DNA of 64,000 nt from Limnohabitans sp. Rim8 (GTDB lineage Bacteria > Pseudomonadota > Gammaproteobacteria > Burkholderiales > Burkholderiaceae_C), in contig NZ_CAMDLM010000008.1 in the NCBI RefSeq assembly GCF_945901735.1, forward strand, positions 61,830 through 125,829. Direction: 5' to 3'. How positions within the stretch are numbered: the first letter of the stretch is position 1; every line of letters begins with the position of its first letter. The notes below the pieces were generated by a model that did not search any database, was not told where the DNA came from, and was given only the letters and a program-made list of their open reading frames with translations. This document shows, in pieces, positions 17,258 to 25,171 of the stretch. The position numbers and the translations under genes were made by a program.

Positions 17258-18274
17258 TCAAACGGTCTCACCAAAGCGCAGCTTAAAAACGCTGCGCCGC
17301 TCGCCCACCGGCGCGCCCGCCACATTCAGCAGCACCTGCGCACGCCAAGGCTCCAGTGCGGTGCGTTGCGCATCGTCTAACCAACCCAGTCGGTCCAAGG
17401 CCTCCACGGTGGCGGCAAACAACGCCGCCTTGTTGCCGTCCATGATCTTGATGCCCAGGGCTTGGCCCCGCGAGCGACTGCCCACCACCTGCACCCCATC
17501 GGCCCCCACCTTGGTGACCCAGTCGCCCCGACCGGCGCGCATGAAGTCGGCGTCGTTGCGTCCGGTGCCCGACACCAGCTCGGGGTGCGCAGTCATGGCC
17601 TGCCCTAGCAGTTGCAGGCTCTCGCCGTACAGCCCGTCCGATTCGGGTTGCGCCAGACGCGCATAGCTGCGCGCCAAGCGTGACAAAGGCATGGCGTAGT
17701 TCGGGGCCGAGCAGCCGTCAATGCCCAACGACAGTTCTGCTTCGCTCAACCCCGCGAGATGCGCCACGGCTCGGCGCACTTGCTGCTGCAAAGGGTGGTC
17801 AACTTCGGTGTAGCTGTCGGTGGACAGGCCATGCTGCACGCAGTAGGCCAAAAAGCCGCTGTGCTTGCCGCTGCAGTTGTGGTGCCGCTCGTCGTACGCA
17901 AAGCCTTCGGGCATGGGTTGGTCAAAAAACGTGAAGCGGTAAGGCACATGGCAGCCGCAGCGCATCTGCCGCGTGGTGCTGCCGCATTTGCGCAAGATGG
18001 ACGCCACCTGCTCGACGTGCATGTCTTCACCGTTGTGGCTGGCGCACATCATGGCCAGCTCGGTGGGGGTGAAGCCGAAATGCGCCACGCCGCCCGACTG
18101 CACCAGCGGCAGCGCCTGCATGGCCTTGAGGGTCGAGCGGGTGAAGCACAGCCAATGCGGGTTGCCCACTTGCGCCAGCACGCGGCCTTCGGTGTCGGTC
18201 ACGGCCAGTGCGCCCATGTGCACGCATTCCTGGATGCCATTGCGGGTCAGTTCGATCAGGGGTTCAAAGTTCAT
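17258..18274 (-). CDS. Zinc-type L-asparaginase (Asparaginase_II family, Rhizobium etli-like)
   Basis: A 338-residue member of the beta-lactamase-like asparaginase family (PF06089). The paired Ser-Lys motifs of this class are present: Ser47/Lys50 in RSTLKAM, Ser79 in ASHNGE, and the zinc-site residues Cys134 and Lys137 (NCSGKHSG) and Cys188 (DGCSAPNY). ATG 18274 gives the family start NFEPLIELTRNG. It is probably the last gene of the fpr-tetR-enamidase operon, 125 bp after enamidase. In this setting it could act on an amide linked to nicotinate metabolism, but that is speculation. Confidence 0.9.
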   Translation of the reverse strand: MNFEPLIELTRNGIQECVHMGALAVTDTEGRVLAQVGNPHWLCFTRSTLKAMQALPLVQSGGVAHFGFTPTELAMMCASHNGEDMHVEQVASILRKCGSTTRQMRCGCHVPYRFTFFDQPMPEGFAYDERHHNCSGKHSGFLAYCVQHGLSTDSYTEVDHPLQQQVRRAVAHLAGLSEAELSLGIDGCSAPNYAMPLSRLARSYARLAQPESDGLYGESLQLLGQAMTAHPELVSGTGRNDADFMRAGRGDWVTKVGADGVQVVGSRSRGQALGIKIMDGNKAALFAATVEALDRLGWLDDAQRTALEPWRAQVLLNVAGAPVGERRSVFKLRFGETV

Positions 18275-18399
18275 GGGCTGGAGGTCGGTATTGAAAACAA
18301 GTGGAAGGCGCCCATCGGCTGCGCCGCTGTCACCGCGAAAGCGCTGGAGCAGGGTGATCAGCGGGATGCCACACAGCGGCCAGCGTTGCAGCCACAGCG

Positions 18400-19596
18400 T
18401 CAATGGCTGCCCAGCACCACCGGGATTTCGGTGGCGGGAGGCGTGTTGCGGCTGCGGCCGCAACGCACGATGCCGTCGATCATGACCATGCCAATGCCGG
18501 GGATGTCACCCAGCTGAATACTCTCCAGAAGGGTTTTGCCTGCGGTGTGCTGGGCGCGGTCCATAAAGACAAAATCGGCTGTCCGTCCGACTTCGATCAG
18601 GCCGCAGTTGAGGTTGCGGATGCGGGCCGTATTGCCGGTGGCAAAGCAAAACACCAGCTCGGCGGGGATGTTGGCCAGGCTGGACAGCAGCGCCACCATG
18701 CGCAGCATGCCCAGCGGTTGCACGCCAGAGCCTGCAGGCCCATCGGTGCCCAAGATGACGCGGTGCGGGCACTTCAGTTCAAGGGCCGCCCGTGCCGCCG
18801 CGATGGCCACCCGCTCGTTGCCGTTGTGCACGATCTCGATCGCACGGGAAGACTTTTCGCACAACTCGCAGACATGGGCTTCAGGCAGCGAGGTGTGCCC
18901 GCCATTGATATGGCCAATGACGTCGGCATCGGCTTCAAGCACCACATCCTTGTCGATCATCCCCGATCCCGGAATGGAGGGACCGCCGGTGTGGATCGTG
19001 CTTTGGATGCCGTGCTTGCGGGCCCAAGCCACCATTTGCTGGGCCTCGTACCCGGCCTTGACGGAACCCAGGCCAACTTCACCCAGCAGCGTGACGCCCG
19101 CATCGGCCAAGTCCTTGAAGTCTTGCTCGGTCATGCCTTTTTCAATGATGGGCGCGCCTGCAATCACCTTCACGCCCCCGGGGCGGAAGTTGTCAAAAGC
19201 GCGTTGTGCCGTGATGGCCAGGGCTTTGAGGCCCACGATGTCTTTGGGGCGGCCAGGCAAGTGCACTTCTCCAGCCGAGACCATGGTGGTCACCCCGCCA
19301 TTCATGGTCGAGTCGATCCAGCCGATCTGGTTTTGGCGTGGAGTCCAGTCGCCAAACACCGGGTGCACATGGCTGTCGATCAAACCCGGGCAAACACAGG
19401 TTTGACGCGCATCGATGACGGTCTGGGCGCCTTCCAGATCGCAATCTTTTTCGTGGCCTACGGCGGTGATGAGGCCGTCATGCACGACGATAGTGTCCGC
19501 CTGCAAGATGGGCTGGTCCAGGTCGCCCGAGAGCAGCAAGCCAATGTTTTTGATGACGACTTTGCCGGATGCGCCGGTGGTGCTGATGTCTGCCAT
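18400..19596 (-). CDS. ena: Enamidase (1,4,5,6-tetrahydro-6-oxonicotinate amidohydrolase)
   Basis: A 398-residue amidohydrolase-superfamily enzyme. Metal ligands are visible at His76 and His78 (LIDSHVHPV), Glu173 (LLGEVGLGS), His202 (STIHTGGPSIPG), His229 (IGHINGGH) and the catalytic Asp285 (GTDGPAGSG). From memory it closely resembles E. barkeri enamidase in several blocks: the start VVIKNIGLLLSGD, TTMVSAGEVHLPGRPKD and the end SRNTPPA. Enamidase opens the reduced ring to 2-formylglutarate and ammonia. It lies 11 bp downstream of tetR in the leftward operon, opposite the 6-hydroxynicotinate reductase gene, which strongly supports the call. Confidence 0.9.
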   Translation of the reverse strand: MADISTTGASGKVVIKNIGLLLSGDLDQPILQADTIVVHDGLITAVGHEKDCDLEGAQTVIDARQTCVCPGLIDSHVHPVFGDWTPRQNQIGWIDSTMNGGVTTMVSAGEVHLPGRPKDIVGLKALAITAQRAFDNFRPGGVKVIAGAPIIEKGMTEQDFKDLADAGVTLLGEVGLGSVKAGYEAQQMVAWARKHGIQSTIHTGGPSIPGSGMIDKDVVLEADADVIGHINGGHTSLPEAHVCELCEKSSRAIEIVHNGNERVAIAAARAALELKCPHRVILGTDGPAGSGVQPLGMLRMVALLSSLANIPAELVFCFATGNTARIRNLNCGLIEVGRTADFVFMDRAQHTAGKTLLESIQLGDIPGIGMVMIDGIVRCGRSRNTPPATEIPVVLGSH

Positions 19597-19607
19597 GAGG
19601 AGTCTCC

Positions 19608-20309
19608 TTAAGGGTGGGATGCAAGGGGGACATTGACCACGCGGAACACGGTGTCAATGACGAAAGATTTCCACTGCGCCACAGCCTGCGGAGCATCGAT
19701 GTTTTCGCCCAAAAAGGCCGACAGCGTGTACCGGTTGGACATGTAGAAATAACCGGTGGCTGCGATCAACAAGTAAACATCGCGGGCCGATATGTCGGCG
19801 CGAAAAAGCCCCTGCAATACACCAGCGCGCAAGATGTCATGGATCACAGCGATGGCTGGCGAAGAAAATTCGCGCGCACGCAGCGATTTCACGATGTGCT
19901 TGCCTTTGTGCAAATTTTCCGTGTTGAGCAGGGTGACGAATTCCGGATGGCTGCGGTAATAGTCCAACACAAAATGAACCACTTGCTCCAAGGCAAGCCG
20001 CGGCGTGCTCACATCGATGGCCAATTGCGCTTCTGCGTCGTTCATGCGGCGGTAAATCGTCTCCAGCACTTCGATGAACAAGCCCTCTTTGCTGCCGAAG
20101 TAGTAATAGATCATGCGGTCGTAGGACATGGCCTGCCGAGAAATTTTTTCGACACTGCCGCCTTCATAACCGTGCTGCGCAAACACCTTGATCGCGGCGC
20201 GCAAGATGCTCTCGCGTGTTTGTTGCGCGTTGTGTTCGCGCACCCCTACTACGCGCTTGGCACTTGGCTTGGCCAGGCTGGGCTTGGGTTGGCGTGCTGC
20301 AGTCACCAT
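19608..20309 (-). CDS. TetR-family transcriptional regulator of the nicotinate-type cluster
   Basis: A 233-residue regulator. The N-terminal helix-turn-helix reads ILRAAIKVFAQHGYEGGSVE followed by KISRQAMSYDRMIYYYFGSK. The C-terminal part is a ligand-binding helical domain. The basic N-terminal tail of about 25 residues is longer than usual. It sits between enamidase and ferredoxin reductase with gaps of 11 and 6 bp, so it is co-transcribed with the genes it probably controls. The half-site array at 21186-21238 is the obvious candidate binding region. Confidence 0.9.
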   Translation of the reverse strand: MVTAARQPKPSLAKPSAKRVVGVREHNAQQTRESILRAAIKVFAQHGYEGGSVEKISRQAMSYDRMIYYYFGSKEGLFIEVLETIYRRMNDAEAQLAIDVSTPRLALEQVVHFVLDYYRSHPEFVTLLNTENLHKGKHIVKSLRAREFSSPAIAVIHDILRAGVLQGLFRADISARDVYLLIAATGYFYMSNRYTLSAFLGENIDAPQAVAQWKSFVIDTVFRVVNVPLASHP

Positions 20310-20315
20310 GGGTGT

Positions 20316-21089
20316 TTATTTCTCGACAAATGCCCGTTCAATGACAAAGTCACCCGGGGTGCTGGTGTTGCCCTCCACAAAGCCCTGTGCCTCCAGCATG
20401 CGCTTGAGGTCGTTGAGCATGCCCGGGCTGCCGCACAACATGACCCGGTCTTGGGCCGGGTTCATGGGGGACAAGGCCAAGTCCGTGAACAGTTTGCCAC
20501 TTTCAATCAGCGCCGTCACACGGCCCATGTTGCGGTAAGTCTCGCGTGTGACTGTCGGGTAGTAGCGCAGCTGTTGGCCGATCATGTCGCCCAGAAATTC
20601 GTGTTGCGGCAAGTGATCGACGATCAGGTCATGGTAGGCCAGTTCATCCACCTGACGCACGCCATGCACCACCACCACAGTTTCAAATTTTTCATAGGTC
20701 TCGGGGTCGCGGATGATGCTCAGAAAGGGTGCCAAGCCGGTGCCGGTCGACAGCAGGTACAAGCGTTTGGCTGGCGTCAGGTAGTCGATCAGCAAGGTGC
20801 CTGTGGGCTTTTTGCCGACGATGATGGTGTCGCCCACCTGGATGTGTTGCAGGTGGGAAGTCAAGGGGCCTTCCTCGACCTTGATGCTCAGAAATTCCAG
20901 ATGTTCTTCGTAGTTGGGGCTGGCGATGCTGTAGGCCCTCAGCAGCGGTTTGCCATTCAATCGCAGGCCAATCATGGTGAAGTGGCCATTGGAAAAACGC
21001 AGCGATGGATCGCGTGTGGTGGTGAAGGTGAACAGGCGGTCTGTCCAGTGGTGCACGCTCAAGACACGTTCTTCAAGAAAGGCGCTCAT
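20316..21089 (-). CDS. fpr: Ferredoxin--NADP reductase
   Basis: A 257-residue plant-type oxidoreductase of the bacterial FPR class. The FAD-binding motif is LLRAYSIASP, the NAD(P)-binding loop LLSTGTGLAPFLSI and a later block DRVMLCGSPGML; the end FVIERAFVEK is typical. It moves electrons from NADPH to ferredoxin or flavodoxin. As first gene of the enamidase operon, divergent from 6-hydroxynicotinate reductase, it is the likely source of low-potential electrons for ring reduction. No ferredoxin gene lies in the window. Confidence 0.93.
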   Translation of the reverse strand: MSAFLEERVLSVHHWTDRLFTFTTTRDPSLRFSNGHFTMIGLRLNGKPLLRAYSIASPNYEEHLEFLSIKVEEGPLTSHLQHIQVGDTIIVGKKPTGTLLIDYLTPAKRLYLLSTGTGLAPFLSIIRDPETYEKFETVVVVHGVRQVDELAYHDLIVDHLPQHEFLGDMIGQQLRYYPTVTRETYRNMGRVTALIESGKLFTDLALSPMNPAQDRVMLCGSPGMLNDLKRMLEAQGFVEGNTSTPGDFVIERAFVEK

Positions 21090-21185
21090 GGTCGATCAAG
21101 GTCAGGTTGGACAAAGCAAAAACCCTTTGCAGGGCAGTGCGCGACAGCTTGGGGAAAACACTGTTGCACAGCAAAACAGGATGCG

Positions 21186-21238
21186 CTACATTGACTTTAA
21201 TGTAGTGAACGCAACATTTTGGTGTTGTGAATGCTACA
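21186..21238. promoter_or_regulatory. Candidate TetR operator array between divergent fpr and hnr
   Basis: Five half-sites of the form CWACA or TGTWG occur at 21186 (CTACA), 21201 (TGTAG), 21212 (CAACA), 21223 (TGTTG) and 21234 (CTACA). The last four are spaced exactly 11 bp apart, about one helical turn. CTACATT-GACTTT-AATGTAG (21186-21205) is a perfect inverted repeat, as is CAACA-TTTTGG-TGTTG (21212-21227). The array lies 97 bp from the fpr start and 58 bp from the hnr start. Confidence 0.65.
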
Positions 21239-21295
21239 CAGAATGAATCCGTCGTGCAAGTGCGCACTTCGGCTTTTTGACAAGCAAAACCCGAG

Positions 21296-22891
21296 ATGAC
21301 CGAACACTCAAAAACCGATGGGCTTCCCGGCATGGAGACCCCTGCGACGCAGCAGGTGCCTGAACGTGCCCAGCCGCGCAATGAGCGCATGAGCGGTGCC
21401 AAGATCGAGTGCAATGCCTGCCCCGTCCTTTGCCAAATTTCTGAGGGCCGGTTGGGTGCTTGTGACCGTTATGCCAACCGCGAAGGTCTGCTGGTGCGTG
21501 TGGACCCGGTGGTTTTTTTGCGCCGCACGCTCGACAAAGACGAGCCGTTGCTCGTGCCGTTTGCGGCGGGTGCGTCTGATGAAGGGCCTGCCGAGTGGCG
21601 TGGTGACCTGCTGCACACCGATCAGGTGTTTGTCACCGGCGTCGGCGCGTCGACCACCTATCCCGACTACAAACCGGCACCTTTCATCGTGTCTTCGCAG
21701 GTCGACGGTGTGGACATGGTGACCGTGGTCACCGAAGGCATTTTCAGCTACTGCAGTTTCAAGGTGAAGATCGACACCGATCGCTTCTTGGGTGCGGAGC
21801 AAGCCAATGTGCGCATGAAGGGCGAGGTGGTGGGGCATGTCACCACCGCCGAATATGGCTCGCAAATGCTGTCGCTCGGTGGGGTGCACCACCTGACCGG
21901 TGGCAGCAAGAAAGAAGGCCGTGTCACCGTGGACATGATGCAGGCTTTAGGCAACAAGCAAGCGGTGGAGCTGACCATCGATGGCGGCGCGCAGCTGGTG
22001 ATCCAAGCGGGACTTGCACCCATTGTCAACGGCGTGCTGGAGCAGCGCATGCGCGTGGGCTGTGGCTCGGCCGTGGTGGGTATTTTTGCCAAGCAATTTT
22101 TAGGATTGGCCGACGAGGTGGTGGTGCTGGACGACCACATCACCGGCGTCCTGACCGAGCACCAGGCGGGGCGCTGCTTGGACATGAAGCCTTCGGGCCT
22201 TGACATGCGGGGGCGAAAATCGACGCCGGGGCGGTATTTTCAGGTGGCCAATCCGGGCAATGGCTGGGGTGGCACCGACATTGCAGACCCCTTGTCCATC
22301 ATCGAAGGCTGGGACCCGCAGGTGGCCTGGCCGGGCTTGCGCATGCTCATGACCTCGACCACGGGTGAGCATGCGGCTTGGTATGTGCTCAACGAGCAAT
22401 TGCAGGCCGTGCCGCAAGACATGCCTGCGGCGGTGCGGGACATCGTGGAACGCATTGGCGAGAATTGCGAACCCTCGCTGTGCAGCGTGATGTTTCTGGC
22501 GGGCGCAGGCGGCAGTTTGCGAGCCGGCGTCACCGAAAATCCGGTGCTGCTCACCCGCGCCATCAAGCAGGCTTTGGTCAATGTGACGTGTGGCGGTGCG
22601 CCCGCCTTTGTCTGGCCTGGCGGTGGCATCACGGTGATGTCGGATGTCCTGCGCATGCCAGACAACAGTTTCGGCACGGTGCCCACGCCGGCCATCATTG
22701 CCCCGATTGAATTCAGCATGCGACTGTCGGACTACCAAGCTTTGGGGGGGCACATGGCGCATGTGCGCTCGCTGCAAGAGGTCTTGAAGCAAGGGTCCTG
22801 GCACAGCGACGGCGCCCCAACAGCCCTGTCGTGGCAGGCCCAGCCACAGGCTAACCCCTGGCCGCTCGGGCAAGACCCGATGCTCGGATAA
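21296..22891 (+). CDS. hnr: 6-hydroxynicotinate reductase
   Basis: A 531-residue iron-sulfur protein. The N-terminal cluster motif is Cys39-x2-Cys42-x3-Cys46 with Cys56; further cysteines are at 153, 256, 294, 391, 396 and 432, enough for more than one cluster. Proteins with this layout are annotated as 6-hydroxynicotinate reductase. The E. barkeri enzyme carries iron-sulfur clusters and a covalently bound flavin, and reduces 6-hydroxynicotinate to 1,4,5,6-tetrahydro-6-oxonicotinate. A TGVGASTT stretch (114-121) loosely resembles the sites where ApbE attaches FMN. It opens the 13-kb rightward operon. ATG 21296 is used, although an internal Met32 is possible. Confidence 0.88.
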   Translation: MTEHSKTDGLPGMETPATQQVPERAQPRNERMSGAKIECNACPVLCQISEGRLGACDRYANREGLLVRVDPVVFLRRTLDKDEPLLVPFAAGASDEGPAEWRGDLLHTDQVFVTGVGASTTYPDYKPAPFIVSSQVDGVDMVTVVTEGIFSYCSFKVKIDTDRFLGAEQANVRMKGEVVGHVTTAEYGSQMLSLGGVHHLTGGSKKEGRVTVDMMQALGNKQAVELTIDGGAQLVIQAGLAPIVNGVLEQRMRVGCGSAVVGIFAKQFLGLADEVVVLDDHITGVLTEHQAGRCLDMKPSGLDMRGRKSTPGRYFQVANPGNGWGGTDIADPLSIIEGWDPQVAWPGLRMLMTSTTGEHAAWYVLNEQLQAVPQDMPAAVRDIVERIGENCEPSLCSVMFLAGAGGSLRAGVTENPVLLTRAIKQALVNVTCGGAPAFVWPGGGITVMSDVLRMPDNSFGTVPTPAIIAPIEFSMRLSDYQALGGHMAHVRSLQEVLKQGSWHSDGAPTALSWQAQPQANPWPLGQDPMLG

Positions 22892-22901
22892 GGGGCCGCG
22901 C

Positions 22902-23822
22902 GTGGGTGCTACTCGTCATCGCTTGCCCGGCGGTCGCTGGCATTTCCAGCATGGCCCCATGGACATCGTGATCGGCGCTGACCCTTGGGGTCCAGACGGC
23001 GAAGCGGCCGTGGCGCTCGCGCACGAACAAGCCTGGATGCGTTTTGAGCCCTTGCTGACAGAGCTGATGGATGAATGGCCGGTGTTGCGCTTGCCGGTGC
23101 AAGCGGGCACAACATGTCCTTTGCAAGGTGGCGTGGCGCGGCGCATGTGGCGGGCCTGTGCACCTTGGGCAGACCAGACCCACATCACGCCCATGGCGGC
23201 GGTGGCGGGCAGCGTGGCGCAAGAGTTGTTGGCTTGTTATGCCCGTGCAGGCGTGGCGCGGGCCTGGGTCAACAACGGGGGCGACATCGCCTTGCACCTG
23301 GCACCAGGCCAGTCGGTGCGGGTGGGCCTGTACGCCGATCTGGCGCGTTTGCAAGTGCAAGAGTTGATGCAAGGGCTGAACCTTGATGGTGCTTTCGAAA
23401 TTGCGCACCCCTTGCCGGTGCGTGGCGTTGCCACCAGTGGTTGGCGCGGGCGCAGTTTTTCTTTGGGCATTGCCGACAGCGTGACGGTGCTGGCCGCCAC
23501 GGCTGCGCAAGCCGATGCGGCAGCCAGCATCATTGCCAATGCCGTCAATGTGGCGCATCCAGGCATCGTTCGTCAGCCCGCCAACAGCCTGCGGGACATG
23601 ACCGATCTGGGTGATTTGCAAGTGACAGTGGCGGTGCCGAGCTTGCCTGTAGAGTGGGTTCAATGTGCCCTTCATGCAGGGTGGCAGCGCGCACGAGAAT
23701 GTCAGGCGCAGGGCTTGATCGCAGCGGCGGCACTGGTGTGTCAGGGGCAATCGCGGTTGTTAGCCATGGCTGCTACGCCTGAGCCCATCTCCTATGAGGA
23801 AAATCCTCTGGCCTTGGCCTGA
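22902..23822 (+). CDS. UPF0280 family protein (ApbE superfamily), candidate flavin transferase
   Basis: A 306-residue protein of the UPF0280/COG2122 group, which is classed with the ApbE flavin transferases. Conserved blocks include TPMAAVAGSVAQEL, ARAWVNNGGDIALHL and GIADSVTVLAATAAQADAAAS, which parallel the ApbE core. It starts at GTG 22902 with AAGGGG upstream, 10 bp after hnr. Function is unproven for the family. Because E. barkeri 6-hydroxynicotinate reductase has covalent flavin, a role in attaching that flavin is a specific inference. Confidence 0.85.
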   Translation: MGATRHRLPGGRWHFQHGPMDIVIGADPWGPDGEAAVALAHEQAWMRFEPLLTELMDEWPVLRLPVQAGTTCPLQGGVARRMWRACAPWADQTHITPMAAVAGSVAQELLACYARAGVARAWVNNGGDIALHLAPGQSVRVGLYADLARLQVQELMQGLNLDGAFEIAHPLPVRGVATSGWRGRSFSLGIADSVTVLAATAAQADAAASIIANAVNVAHPGIVRQPANSLRDMTDLGDLQVTVAVPSLPVEWVQCALHAGWQRARECQAQGLIAAAALVCQGQSRLLAMAATPEPISYEENPLALA

Positions 23823-23842
23823 GAAATGTTTATGGTGATGAA

Positions 23843-24487
23843 ATGATTGAAATACGACGCGTGTTCACCCAGGTGGAAGAAATCTTCCATGAGTTCGGTC
23901 CTGCACCGGCCCAGTCACTGCTGCGCGGGGCCATTGGCGCGGTGCTGGCCAACCCCTATGCCGGCCGCTACGAGCCCAACATCCTGCCCATGATGGAGGC
24001 CTTGCAGGACGTTGGCATTGACATGGCGCGCCAGCTGTTGGTGGCCATGGCAGTGCCTGCAGAGCGCATCGCCACGTATGGCAAGGGGGCGATTGTGGGT
24101 GAATTCGGTGAACTGGAGCATGGTGCACTGTGGCATGTGCCGGGAGGCTATGCCATGCGCGAATTGCTGGGCTGGAAGGGGGACCGCGCCGCTTACAAGT
24201 CGGGCAAGGTCGATGAAAAGCCCACGGGTCAGCCAGGCAATGCCTTGGCCATCGTGCCGTCAACCAAAAAAGTCGGCCCCCCCGGGGCCTCGCTGGATGT
24301 ACCGTTGACCAACATCAACGCCTCTTACGTGCGCGGCCAGTTTGACGCCATCGAGGTGCGTGTCCCTGGCGCACCGCTGGCCGATGAAATCGTCTTCATT
24401 CTGGCCATGACCACCGGCTACCGCATCCATGATCGCGTGGGTGGTTTGCGTGCCCAAGACATCCACCAGTGGAACGGCCTGCGCTGA
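23843..24487 (+). CDS. PF06684 'amino acid synthesis' family protein, paralogue 1
   Basis: A 214-residue protein of PF06684 (formerly DUF1185). It shares with its downstream neighbour the motifs VLANPYAGRYEPN, TYGKGAIVGEFGELEHGA and LDVPLTNINASYVRGQFDA, but is 20 residues longer, mostly through an insert near residues 105-130 (GWKGDRAAYKSGKVDE). The family has a solved Bordetella member with a chorismate-mutase-like fold and no established reaction. Its place after hnr and UPF0280 links it to ring reduction or to handling of an unstable intermediate, but this is inference. Confidence 0.85.
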   Translation: MIEIRRVFTQVEEIFHEFGPAPAQSLLRGAIGAVLANPYAGRYEPNILPMMEALQDVGIDMARQLLVAMAVPAERIATYGKGAIVGEFGELEHGALWHVPGGYAMRELLGWKGDRAAYKSGKVDEKPTGQPGNALAIVPSTKKVGPPGASLDVPLTNINASYVRGQFDAIEVRVPGAPLADEIVFILAMTTGYRIHDRVGGLRAQDIHQWNGLR

Positions 24488-24529
24488 TTCCGCACGACCA
24501 CCCCACAACCCCTCAAGGAGACGTCTTCA

Positions 24530-25114
24530 ATGACCGCACACATCCGAAAAATCATTGTTCAAGTGGACGAGACACGGCTTGAAATGGGCCGTGCCGTCAC
24601 GCCCCCCACACGCCGCGCTTTGGCCATGGCCGTGATTGCCAACCCCTATGCTGGGCGCTACAGCGAAAACCTGGACGAGTTGATCACCATCGGTGAAGAG
24701 TTGGGTGCTTTGCTGGGTCAAAAATGCGTGCAGGCTTTGGGCATTGAGCCTGGCCAGGCACACAGTTATGGCAAAGCCGCCATCGTGGGGGAAGCCGGTG
24801 AGCTGGAACACGCCGCCGCCATCTTGCACCCCAAGCTGGGCGCGCCTTTGCGTGCAGCCGTCGAAAAAGGCGCTGCATTGGTGCCTTCCGCCAAAAAACG
24901 TGGCGGCATGGGCACAGCCATTGATGTGCCCTTGGGCCACAAGGATGCGGCTTTTGTGCGCAGTCATTTTGATGCCATGGAAGCACGTGTGAGCGATGCA
25001 CCGCGCGCGCAAGAAATTGTGGTCGCGGTGGTGGTGACGGACAGCGGACGTCCACTGCCGCGCATCGGCGGTTTACAAGTGCATGAGATACAAGGTCAGG
25101 ACGGTTTGCGTTGA
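24530..25114 (+). CDS. PF06684 'amino acid synthesis' family protein, paralogue 2
   Basis: A 194-residue paralogue of the preceding gene, with VIANPYAGRYSEN, SYGKAAIVGEAGELEHAAA, and TAIDVPLGHKDAAFVRSHFDA. The shared core differs at most other positions, so the duplication is old and the two copies have probably specialised, perhaps as subunits of one complex. A good ribosome-binding site (AAGGAG) precedes ATG 24530. The conserved Gly-Arg-Tyr and Gly-Glu-Leu-Glu-His residues are the best candidates for an active site. Confidence 0.85.
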   Translation: MTAHIRKIIVQVDETRLEMGRAVTPPTRRALAMAVIANPYAGRYSENLDELITIGEELGALLGQKCVQALGIEPGQAHSYGKAAIVGEAGELEHAAAILHPKLGAPLRAAVEKGAALVPSAKKRGGMGTAIDVPLGHKDAAFVRSHFDAMEARVSDAPRAQEIVVAVVVTDSGRPLPRIGGLQVHEIQGQDGLR

Positions 25115-25171
25115 CGTGCAGGCCCCTCGTTCAAAAAATCGTTTTTTTCACCCCACCCAAGGAGATCCTTT

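Noticed and set aside
20188..20538. Small rightward frame opposite tetR and fpr
   Set aside because: It is antisense across two well-supported genes and has no start context or motif.
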